From assembly GCA_024235715.1 (NCBI GenBank), contig JACKLW010000005.1, forward strand, positions 186,001 to 250,000: DNA of 64,000 bases. Reading direction: 5' to 3'. Source of the stretch: Accumulibacter sp. Lineage in GTDB: Bacteria; Pseudomonadota; Gammaproteobacteria; Burkholderiales; Rhodocyclaceae. Below are positions 9,002-15,990 of the stretch, piece by piece. A program made the translations under genes and the position numbers. Position 1 is the first letter of the stretch. Every line of letters begins with the position of its first letter. The notes under the pieces were generated by a model. That model did not search any database, had not been told where the DNA came from, and saw only the letters and a list, made by a program, of their open reading frames with translations.

Positions 9002-10459
9002 TCAGCCGACTGCCGATGGCGCCGCCGCGCGCCCCGCGGCGGGCAACTCGAGCACTGCGCGCAAGCCACCCAGCGGCGAATCGGCGAGCCTCAGTTCGCC
9101 ACCGTGGATGCGTGCGAGATCGTCGACGATCGACAGCCCCAGGCCGCTGCCGGGCACCAGTTGGTCGGCGCGGACGCCGCGGCGGACGACGGCATCGCGT
9201 TCGCCGGCGGCGATTCCCCGGCCATCATCGTCTACCCGGATAACCAGTTTCTCGCCGTCGCCCGTGGCAGCCACCTCGACGCGGCGACTGGCCCACTTGC
9301 AGGCATTGTCGAGGAGATTTCCGAGCATTTCCTGCAAGTCGTGCGCTTCGCCACGGAAGACCAGATTTTCGGCGATCGGCAGCAGAAGCAGTTCGAGCTG
9401 CCGCTCGGCGTGAATCCGGCGCATGGTCCGCAGCAAGGCTTCCAGCAGCGGCTGCAGCGCTGTGCGCACGGCGGGCATGCGCGGTGTCGCGGCAGCTCGC
9501 GCGCGTGCCAGGTGGTAGTCCACCTGGCGGCTCGCGGCGTCGACCTGACCGACGACCAGGCGGGCGAGTTCGTCGTCCTGGCCTGCAGCGGCGTTGGCGA
9601 GAACGCTCAGCGGTGTCTTCAGTGCATGCGCGAGGTTGCCGGCCTGGGTACGCGCGCGCTCGACGACCTCGGCGTTCTGCGTCAGGACGCTGTTGAACTC
9701 TTCGACCAGCGGCGTGATCTCCGCCGGGAACCGCCCTTCGAGATGGCGGGCATCGCCGTCGCGTACGCGCGTCAGCGCGGCGCGCAGCTTGCGCAGCGGC
9801 GCCAGCCCGACGTTCACCTGCACCAGCGCAGCGACGACCAGACCGGCAGCGAGGATGCCCAGCGCCAGCCAGAGTGCGCCGTTGAACCTGTTCACCGGCT
9901 CGACCATCAGCTTTTCGTCGGCGGCGACGATCAGGCGAAAGGCGTGTGCAGCAGGGTCGGCTGCGCCAGTTCCCGCGTCGATGCGCACCACACGCTCCAC
10001 CATGCCGAGCCTGCTGCCTGCCGGACCAGCCACACGATGCCGGTGAATCTCGCCGTCCGCCGGCGCATCCGGCGGCACGAGGAGCACGCTGTCCCAGAGC
10101 GAACGCGAGCGCAGTCGCCCGGCAAGCGCGGAAGCGGATGTCGTGGTCATCGCCGTAGCGGCCAGATCGTCGATCTGCCAATAGAGCCCGCTGTAGGGCA
10201 GGCTCAGGCGCGGGTCGCTCAAGGGCATCGCCAGCGTCGGATGCCCTTCCCCGTCGACCGCCAGATGGGCGGTCAACTGGTCGAGGTGCGTTTTCAGCTC
10301 GGCGTGAAACTGCAGCGCGACGTGATCGCGAAACAGGCTGCTCAATCCCCAGGCGGCGACGGCGATCGACGTAGCGATCCAGAACACCGTTCCGGCGAGC
10401 AGACGGATGCGCAGAGAAGCGTGCGGGGCAAGTCGGGAGAGCAGCGCGTGCCCGCTCAT
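9002..10459 (-). CDS. Sensor histidine kinase (PhoQ-like)
   Basis: Inner-membrane sensor kinase of 485 residues. Membrane segments lie near residues 18-42 and 195-217 and bound a periplasmic sensor region of about 150 residues. HAMP-like and HisKA regions follow with phosphoacceptor His278 in HALKTPLSVL, then an ATPase domain with NLLDNACKWA (N box), DDDGRGI and GSGLGLSIV. The start overlaps the response-regulator stop by 4 nt (ATGA), so the two are translationally coupled. It is the last gene of the PepSY-regulator-kinase operon. The stimulus is unknown; the PepSY partner suggests an envelope signal. Confidence 0.93.
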   Translation of the reverse strand: MSGHALLSRLAPHASLRIRLLAGTVFWIATSIAVAAWGLSSLFRDHVALQFHAELKTHLDQLTAHLAVDGEGHPTLAMPLSDPRLSLPYSGLYWQIDDLAATAMTTTSASALAGRLRSRSLWDSVLLVPPDAPADGEIHRHRVAGPAGSRLGMVERVVRIDAGTGAADPAAHAFRLIVAADEKLMVEPVNRFNGALWLALGILAAGLVVAALVQVNVGLAPLRKLRAALTRVRDGDARHLEGRFPAEITPLVEEFNSVLTQNAEVVERARTQAGNLAHALKTPLSVLANAAAGQDDELARLVVGQVDAASRQVDYHLARARAAATPRMPAVRTALQPLLEALLRTMRRIHAERQLELLLLPIAENLVFRGEAHDLQEMLGNLLDNACKWASRRVEVAATGDGEKLVIRVDDDGRGIAAGERDAVVRRGVRADQLVPGSGLGLSIVDDLARIHGGELRLADSPLGGLRAVLELPAAGRAAAPSAVG

Positions 10460-11118
10460 TCGGCGGCAGTCAGTCGATAGCCGAGGCCGCGCACGGTCTT
10501 GATCAGCCCGGGCGGCAGCTTCTTGCGCAGGCGGGCGATGAACACCTCGACGGTATTCGAGTCGCGGTCGAAATCCTGCGCATAGATGTGCTCGACCAGG
10601 TCGCTGCGCGAGATCACCTCGTCGCGATGGTGCATCAGGTAGGCGAGGACGCGGTATTCGTGGCTGGTCAGCGTCAAGGCCTGGCCGTTGACGCTCGCCC
10701 GGCTGTTGCGCGTATCGAGCGTCAGCGGGCCGCAGACCAGTTCGGCGCTGGCGTGACCACCGGCGCGACGGATCAGCGCGCGCAGGCGGGCGAGCAGCTC
10801 TTCCATGTGGAAGGGCTTGCCCAGATAGTCGTCCGCGCCGGCGTCGATCCCCGAGACCCTTTCATGCCAGCCATCGCGTGCGGTCAGGATCAGCACCGGC
10901 ATGCTCCGCCCGGCGGCACGCCACCTGCGCAGGACGCTGATGCCGTCCAGCTGCGGCAGGCCGAGGTCGAGAACCACCGCATCGTAGGAACCGCAGTCAC
11001 CCAGGTGATGGGCGTCGACGCCGTTGCTCGCGGCGTCCACCGCGTAGCCCGCCGCGTGCAGCGCGTCGGCGAGTTGCGTCCGCAGCAAAGGTTCGTCTTC
11101 GACGATCAGGATACGCAT
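10456..11118 (-). CDS. OmpR-family response regulator (PhoP/QseB-like)
   Basis: DNA-binding response regulator of 220 residues. The receiver domain has acidic pocket EDE (7-9), phosphoacceptor Asp51 in VVLDLGLP and Lys in GKPF; a C-terminal winged helix ends KTVRGLGYRLT. It is coupled on both sides: its ATG shares one base with the PepSY stop (TGATG) and its stop overlaps the kinase start (ATGA). The 6-5-6 direct repeats at 11626-11642 and 13144-13160 have the 11-bp period used by this family, so they are its likely targets (inference). Confidence 0.94.
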   Translation of the reverse strand: MRILIVEDEPLLRTQLADALHAAGYAVDAASNGVDAHHLGDCGSYDAVVLDLGLPQLDGISVLRRWRAAGRSMPVLILTARDGWHERVSGIDAGADDYLGKPFHMEELLARLRALIRRAGGHASAELVCGPLTLDTRNSRASVNGQALTLTSHEYRVLAYLMHHRDEVISRSDLVEHIYAQDFDRDSNTVEVFIARLRKKLPPGLIKTVRGLGYRLTAAE

Positions 11119-11534
11119 CAGCGCTGCTCTCCGCGCTTCTCGCCGGCGTGTTCATCGTCACCATGTCGCTCCTCCTGGCCGGCGTCCTTGCGCCCCTTGA
11201 CGCCGAGAACGCTGCCGTCGCGCGCGTCGACCTTCAGTTTGACCAGCGCTCCGCCCGCGCGCAGCAGCTTGATCTCGTACTTCCAGCGACCGTCATGGCG
11301 CTCGAGTTCGACCTCGACGATCTGCCCCGGCCAGGCACGCTCGATGCGTTCGAGGATGACCCGCAGCGGCAGCACTTCACCGGCTTCAAGCGCTCGGCGC
11401 GCACGATCATGGTCACCATCGTGGTCATCGCCAGCGAGGCTGGCGCCGACCGCCGCCGACAGCGTCACGGCGAACAGAACGATCGGCAGCCGCCGAGCAA
11501 CGGCTGCACGCAGGGCTTTCTTCACGAAGATCAT
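11118..11534 (-). CDS. PepSY-domain periplasmic protein
   Basis: Protein of 138 residues with an N-terminal signal/anchor (residues about 12-34), then an acidic His/Asp stretch (DDHDGDHD). The PepSY domain reads RRALEAGEVLPLRVILERIE...GQIVEVELERHDGRWKYEIKLL. A charged tail rich in Glu, His and Lys follows. First gene of the operon with the downstream regulator and kinase. PepSY proteins beside two-component pairs are thought to modulate the sensor or to bind metal or peptide; the His/Asp patch makes metal binding plausible but unproven. Confidence 0.85.
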   Translation of the reverse strand: MIFVKKALRAAVARRLPIVLFAVTLSAAVGASLAGDDHDGDHDRARRALEAGEVLPLRVILERIERAWPGQIVEVELERHDGRWKYEIKLLRAGGALVKLKVDARDGSVLGVKGRKDAGQEERHGDDEHAGEKRGEQR

Positions 11535-11552
11535 CTCCGAAGTGTAAACGCA

Positions 11553-11609
11553 CGCAGGACTGTCGGGACTGCAGCGTCGGCGAACGGACGCGCTGCCCCG
11601 AGTCCTGCG
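11553..11609. repeat. Long-spaced inverted repeat in the PepSY operon leader
   Basis: CGCAGGACT at 11553-11561 is repeated as AGTCCTGCG at 11601-11609, with 39 bp between. Each arm is also near a TAAACGC/GCGTTTA extension. It lies between the putative operator and the PepSY start, so it could be a second regulator site or an mRNA stem in the 5' leader. Confidence 0.45.
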
Positions 11610-11622
11610 TTTATATCGTCAC

Positions 11623-11644
11623 GGCTGAACGCACGATGAACGGG
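11623..11644. promoter_or_regulatory. 22-bp repeat copy 1 with response-regulator box
   Basis: Perfect 22-bp match to 13141-13162. On the minus strand it contains CGTTCATCGTGCGTTCA (11642-11626): two CGTTCA half-sites separated by 5 bp, an 11-bp period typical of OmpR/PhoB-family operators. It lies about 92-108 bp upstream of the PepSY start codon. Autoregulation of the PepSY-regulator-kinase operon is the simplest reading. Confidence 0.6.
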
Positions 11645-11743
11645 TGCGCCGTGCGCAGCGCGTCAACCATCGCCACAAGCAGCCCGGAGACAGCACGCAG
11701 CTGTTCGAGGGCGGCGCCGTGCCTGTGCGTTTCAGCGCCGCCT

Positions 11744-13045
11744 CTATTCGCCGCCAATGCCGCTAGCCATCGCATCACGGAAGATGTTTCTGGACGGGTG
11801 CACACCCGGGCCCGCTGCAAGTCGCTCGACAAGAGCGCGCTGGCGCGGCAGGGTCTGCGACTCGAGGTCGAGATGCGCCTGGATATCGCGGCGAGCCTGC
11901 GCGCGCATGGCGGTCATCTGCCCCGGATCCGCGAGCACCGAGATGATCTTCTCGGCCACGGCCTTGGGCGAAAAGAAATCGACCAGCAGTCCGTTGCGGC
12001 CCGCTTCCACGACTTCCCGAACGGGAGCCGTATCCGAAGCGATGATCGGACACGCGCAGGACATCGCTTCGAGCAGTGACCACGACAGGACGAAGGGATA
12101 GGTGAGATAGACGTGCGCACTGGAAAGGCGCAGGACGTCGAGGAAGCTGCGGTAAGGCAGCTGGCCCGTGAAATGCACGCGGCTGGCGTCGAGTGCGCTG
12201 CCAATTTCGCGGCAGAAGATTTCCCGGTAGCTTTGTCCGGGCGGCAGGCGGCGCCCGTAGCTGACTTCGTCGCCGCCGACGATCAACACCTGCGCTTCAG
12301 GTCGCGCGCGCAGCACCGCCGGCAAGGCGCGCATGAAGACATGGAAGCCTCGGTAGGGCTCCAGATTGCGCGCCACGTAGGTGATCACCTCGTCGCCCGA
12401 GCGGAGCCGTCCGCCGCCAGGCAGGGGAAAATCGTCGACCACGCCGGGACACACGAGCGTGGTCTGGACGCCGTCGTGGACCACGCGAATGAGTCCCTGA
12501 AAGGCCTTCGGATACTGATCGCGCTGCCATCGCGTCGGGCTGAGGCCGGCGTCTGCTGCTTCGAGGCTGATCAGCTGCGTGGCGTTGCGGATGCGTACCC
12601 TGCACTGATCGTCGAATGAGGTGGGAAATTCGCCGTCGAAGTTCATGTCCGAGCCGCTGGCGCGATAGAAAAACTCGAGGTAGAGCAATATCCGGGCGTC
12701 GGGGTAGACGTCCTTGAGGAACAGCGCTTCGCCCCAGGCCGGATGGGCGCAGATCACGTCAGGGACGAAGCCCTGCTTGCGCAATTCCATCACCAGGCGC
12801 AACACCGCCTGCCCGCGCCGCACGGCAGCCTCGGAGCTGTGCAGGTAATGGTGCGTCTCCTTCGATGCCCCGCGCGGTTCGGGATAGGCCAGCAGCCGGA
12901 TACGTGGATGCAGACCACCTCGCACGCGCTTGACGTTGCTTTCCTCGCCGATGGCGACGACCTCATTGCCCGGCAAATTGGCCAGGGCAGGCGCCAGGTG
13001 TTTGTACTGCCCCGGAAAGTTTTGGTGGACAAAGAGAATGCGCAT
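11744..13045 (-). CDS. Glycosyltransferase family 4 protein
   Basis: Cytoplasmic sugar transferase of 433 residues with two Rossmann-like domains. The N-terminus is MRILFVHQNFPGQYKHLAPAL. The C-terminal GT4 half has ITYVARNLEPYRGFHVFMRALP, an LIVGGDEVSYG strand and the nucleotide-sugar site SLLEAMSCACPIIASD...VREVV. ATG at 13045 is chosen; a 40-residue in-frame extension upstream looks non-coding. No other polysaccharide genes are near, and the gene sits alone between two divergent operons, bounded by identical 22-bp sequences, so it may be a later insertion. The sugar and acceptor are unknown. Confidence 0.88.
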   Translation of the reverse strand: MRILFVHQNFPGQYKHLAPALANLPGNEVVAIGEESNVKRVRGGLHPRIRLLAYPEPRGASKETHHYLHSSEAAVRRGQAVLRLVMELRKQGFVPDVICAHPAWGEALFLKDVYPDARILLYLEFFYRASGSDMNFDGEFPTSFDDQCRVRIRNATQLISLEAADAGLSPTRWQRDQYPKAFQGLIRVVHDGVQTTLVCPGVVDDFPLPGGGRLRSGDEVITYVARNLEPYRGFHVFMRALPAVLRARPEAQVLIVGGDEVSYGRRLPPGQSYREIFCREIGSALDASRVHFTGQLPYRSFLDVLRLSSAHVYLTYPFVLSWSLLEAMSCACPIIASDTAPVREVVEAGRNGLLVDFFSPKAVAEKIISVLADPGQMTAMRAQARRDIQAHLDLESQTLPRQRALVERLAAGPGVHPSRNIFRDAMASGIGGE

Positions 13046-13140
13046 GGCAGCTGTCGAAATTCTGGTGCGGGTCAAGTGCGATGGTAGCCGATATCGCACG
13101 CCCGGGCGTTCGGCGAGCCGCCCCCCTCTTCTGCCGTTTT

Positions 13141-13162
13141 GGCTGAACGCACGATGAACGGG
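13141..13162. promoter_or_regulatory. 22-bp repeat copy 2 with response-regulator box upstream of SHP
   Basis: Identical to 11623-11644 and in the same plus-strand orientation. TGAACG half-sites at 13144-13149 and 13155-13160 have an 11-bp period, and an inverted CGTTCA follows at 13175-13180. The box lies about 74-90 bp upstream of the SHP start, suggesting that the regulator at 10456-11118 controls the cytochrome genes. Confidence 0.6.
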
Positions 13163-13233
13163 CACTTCAGCATTCGTTCAGGGAGTGGCAGGCAGAGTGG
13201 CGCCATGTCCAAGCGAACCCGGGGTGCCCACTC

Positions 13234-13653
13234 ATGAAATCACAAGCAGGACTGTTGCTGCTGATCGCAGTGCCGGCGATGGCCAGCGCCAGCGCACTCG
13301 CCGCGCCACGGGAGGATCTGCTTGCCGGCTATGCGGCGCAAGCGAAACAGGACGACCCCGGCTTTGCCGGCTTCTCGGCAGCGCGCGGCGAAGCCTTCCA
13401 TCGCAGGTCGTTTGGCAGGGGCAAGGTCGACACACCGGCGTGCACCAGTTGCCATGCTGACGACCCGCGCGCGGCCGGCAAGACGCCAGCCGGCAAGATC
13501 ATCGATCCGGTCGCGCTGTCGGCCAGCCCCAGCCGCTATGCCGACCCTGCCAAGGTCCGGAAATGGTTCGGGCGCAACTGCAAGGAAGTGCTTGGGCGCG
13601 CGTGCACGGCGCAGGAAAAAGGCGACTGGCTGAGCTTCATGCTCAGCCAGTAA
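13234..13653 (+). CDS. shp: DUF1924 monoheme cytochrome c (SHP, sphaeroides heme protein type)
   Basis: Periplasmic c-type cytochrome of 139 residues: signal peptide ending ALAA, one heme site Cys70-x2-Cys73-His74 (CTSCH), then the DUF1924 signature YADPAKVRKWFGRNCKEVLGR with a conserved Cys and C-terminal GDWLSFMLSQ. SHP proteins are known for an Asn axial ligand that leaves on reduction, so ferrous SHP can bind O2 or NO; the N in FGRNC is the likely ligand. It is followed 46 bp later by the diheme cytochrome, its known redox partner. Confidence 0.88.
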   Translation: MKSQAGLLLLIAVPAMASASALAAPREDLLAGYAAQAKQDDPGFAGFSAARGEAFHRRSFGRGKVDTPACTSCHADDPRAAGKTPAGKIIDPVALSASPSRYADPAKVRKWFGRNCKEVLGRACTAQEKGDWLSFMLSQ

Positions 13654-13699
13654 ACGCCCTCCCGCCCGTCCCCACGCAACCGCTTTCAAGGAGAAACCG

Positions 13700-14194
13700 A
13701 TGGATCTTCCCTATCGTCCCGTCGCGCTCGGCCTGCTCGCGCTGGCCTTTTCCGCGCTCGTCTGGCAGCGGGCGCAGGCTGGTGGCAGCCACTACTTCCC
13801 GCCGGTCAGCGACCCTGTCGTCGTGGAGGAATGCGGCAGCTGCCACCTCGCCTTTCCCCCTTCCATGCTGCCAGCCAGTTCGTGGAAGCGAATGATGTCC
13901 GAGCTCAAGAACCATTTCGGCGACGACGCCAGGGTCGATGCAGCGACCGCGACACACATCAGCGACTACCTGATGAGCAACGCTGGCGATACCGGCGGCC
14001 GGCGCTACAGCGACAAGCTGCTGCGCGGCACCTCGACGAGCAAGGCACCGCTGCGGATCACCGAGCTCGAGCGCTGGGTCGGCGAACACCGCGAGGTGCC
14101 GGCCTGGGAATGGCGGCACAAGGACGTGCGCAGCAAGGCCAACTGCCTTGCCTGCCACAGCGGCGCGGAACGCGGCTACTACGACGACGACTAG
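13700..14194 (+). CDS. dhc: Diheme cytochrome c (DHC), electron donor to SHP
   Basis: Periplasmic cytochrome of 164 residues with a signal peptide ending AQAGG. Two CxxCH heme sites are seen: CGSCH near residue 50 and CLACH near residue 155. A strong AGGAG precedes ATG by 7 nt. DHC proteins accept electrons from a membrane cytochrome b and pass them to SHP. Here the downstream gene encodes a NOX-type reductase rather than the usual cytochrome b561. Heme attachment would use the ccm system at 56699-63799. Confidence 0.88.
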   Translation: MDLPYRPVALGLLALAFSALVWQRAQAGGSHYFPPVSDPVVVEECGSCHLAFPPSMLPASSWKRMMSELKNHFGDDARVDAATATHISDYLMSNAGDTGGRRYSDKLLRGTSTSKAPLRITELERWVGEHREVPAWEWRHKDVRSKANCLACHSGAERGYYDDD

Positions 14195-14439
14195 CGGTTG
14201 CGCTACACCATTGCCCGACGACCAGCCGCTTCAGAAACCGTTCGGAGCACGTCTTGCAGACCTGGCTCGCGGACGCGCGACCAGCGACGGCAACGAAAGG
14301 CGTTGCCCCGACGAGCTGCCGTAGACGGGGGCCGGCATTGTTCCGGCAGCCGTGAAATAAGCGTGCCTGCGACTGTTCGATTCGTCGCCGGCACCGTCCT
14401 GCCCCCTGCCTCATTCACTGACCGAACGATTGCCTTGCC

Positions 14440-15762
14440 ATGAAAATCTCTCTCGCCCTGATCGTCACCCTTGTCACCCTGGCCTGGAGCCAGGATGCAC
14501 TACTCGGCGGCACACCCTCCGGCGGCGCACCCCTGTGGGTACTGCGCCAGGAGGCGCTTTACCTCAGCGGCTTGCTGTCCATCTCGCTGATGTCGGTGGC
14601 GATGCTTCTGGCCACCCGCCCGACCTGGCTCGAAGCTCCGCTGGGCGGCATGGACCGTGTGTATCACACGCACAAATGGGCAGGAATACTGGCCTGTGCG
14701 TTCGCCGCGCTGCACTGGTTGATCGAGATGTCGAGCGACCTGCTGAAAGCGATCATCGGCCGCGCGGGACGGATTCCAAGAGAGAACTACGCTGGCATGG
14801 TGGAGGTTCTTCGCGATCTGGCCGAAGACCTCGGCGAATGGGCGATCTATGCGCTTCTGGCGATGCTCGCCATCAGCCTGTGGAAGCGCTTCCCGTACCG
14901 GGCGTGGCGATTCCTGCACCGGGCAATGCCGCTGCTCTACCTGATGCTCGCCTTTCATGCGTTGCTGCTGGCGCCGGCCGGCTACTGGACGCACGCAGTC
15001 GGCGCGCTCCTCGCGATCCTGATCGCTGGCGGCATCTACGGCAGCGTGCTGTCCCTGAGCGGGCGGATCGGTCGTTCGCGGCAGGTGCCGGGGAGCGTCG
15101 TTTCGCTCGACCACCCTGCCCCTGACGTCCTTGCCGTGCGCTGCCGCCTGGATCGGGAGTGGCCAGGCCATCGCCCAGGCCAGTTCGCCTTCGTCAGCTT
15201 CGATCGCAGCGAAGGTCAGCACCCCTTCACGATTGCCAGCACCGACAGCAGAGACCGCGAGATAGGCTTCCAGATCAAGGCCCTCGGCGACTACACGCGG
15301 CAGCTTGCCGGGCGCCTCTCCGTCGGCCAGGCAGTGCAGGTGGAAGGCCCCTATGGACGTTTCGACATCAACCGCCGGCAGCGTGGCGCGCAGCAGATCT
15401 GGATCGCCGGCGGCATTGGCGTCACGCCTTTCCTGGCCTGGCTGGAAGCACTGCAGCGCCGACCCGACGACGCGCCGGTTGCAGACCTCCACTATTGCAC
15501 CCGCGACCGCGACGCGGATCCCTTCGCCTCCCGACTGGAAGCGCTGTGCGAGCGCCTGCCGACGATCTCTCTGCAGGTGCATGACGCCAGGCAAGGCCAG
15601 GAACTCAGCGCCGCAATGCTGGCGCTCGGCCGGGACCACTCCCGACCGGCCGAAGTCTGGTTCTGCGGCCCACAGGGACTTGCCAACGGATTGCGCCGCG
15701 GCCTGCAAGAGCTCTGGCGCGGCCGCCTGCGCTTCCATCAGGAGGCGTTTGTCATGCGCTAG
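14440..15762 (+). CDS. Ferric reductase / NADPH oxidase-type transmembrane flavocytochrome b
   Basis: Membrane protein of 440 residues. The N-terminal half is a ferric-reductase-like membrane domain of about six helices with bis-heme histidine pairs: HKWAGILACAFAALH (His-x13-His) and HRAMPLLYLMLAFH (His-x12-His). The cytoplasmic half has an FAD-binding barrel with HPFTIAS and an NAD(P)H-binding domain with IAGGIGVTPFLAWL and a C-terminal VWFCGPQGL. It would carry electrons from NAD(P)H through FAD and two b hemes to the periplasm, here probably to DHC and SHP. A 245-bp gap separates it from DHC, so cotranscription is likely but not certain. Confidence 0.87.
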   Translation: MKISLALIVTLVTLAWSQDALLGGTPSGGAPLWVLRQEALYLSGLLSISLMSVAMLLATRPTWLEAPLGGMDRVYHTHKWAGILACAFAALHWLIEMSSDLLKAIIGRAGRIPRENYAGMVEVLRDLAEDLGEWAIYALLAMLAISLWKRFPYRAWRFLHRAMPLLYLMLAFHALLLAPAGYWTHAVGALLAILIAGGIYGSVLSLSGRIGRSRQVPGSVVSLDHPAPDVLAVRCRLDREWPGHRPGQFAFVSFDRSEGQHPFTIASTDSRDREIGFQIKALGDYTRQLAGRLSVGQAVQVEGPYGRFDINRRQRGAQQIWIAGGIGVTPFLAWLEALQRRPDDAPVADLHYCTRDRDADPFASRLEALCERLPTISLQVHDARQGQELSAAMLALGRDHSRPAEVWFCGPQGLANGLRRGLQELWRGRLRFHQEAFVMR

Positions 15763-15934
15763 CCATGCTCGCCCGGCGTCGCTCGCAGCGTCGCGAGGCT
15801 TGCGCAGACACCGACGCTCCGCCTGCACCAGAAGTCGCACCGCAAGGCGACCGCATGCCCCGAAATTGTGCGCCGCACCATCGGCAGCGCAGCGCGCCTG
15901 GAAAAACTCGCGGAAAATCAATACGCACAATTGC

Positions 15935-15950
15935 TGGCACGCCGATTGCT
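15935..15950 (+). promoter_or_regulatory. Consensus sigma-54 promoter of nirB
   Basis: TGGCACGCCGATTGCT matches every defined position of TGGCACRNNNNTTGCW. The predicted start point is near 15962, about 30 nt before nirB. It is nearly the same as the nasA promoter at 4073-4088, so the two loci probably form one nitrogen-responsive regulon. Confidence 0.87.
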
Positions 15951-15990
15951 TTGATGCCTCCATGAGGACGTATCGGCTGGAGTCGCGAAG

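Noticed and set aside
11623..13162. Insertion sequence around the glycosyltransferase
   Set aside because: There is no transposase and no terminal inverted repeats; only the 22-bp direct repeats support mobility, and these also read as operators.
15763..15934. NtrC binding sites upstream of nirB
   Set aside because: Several GCACC/GGTGC-like pieces exist but none has the right paired spacing, so no site is claimed.
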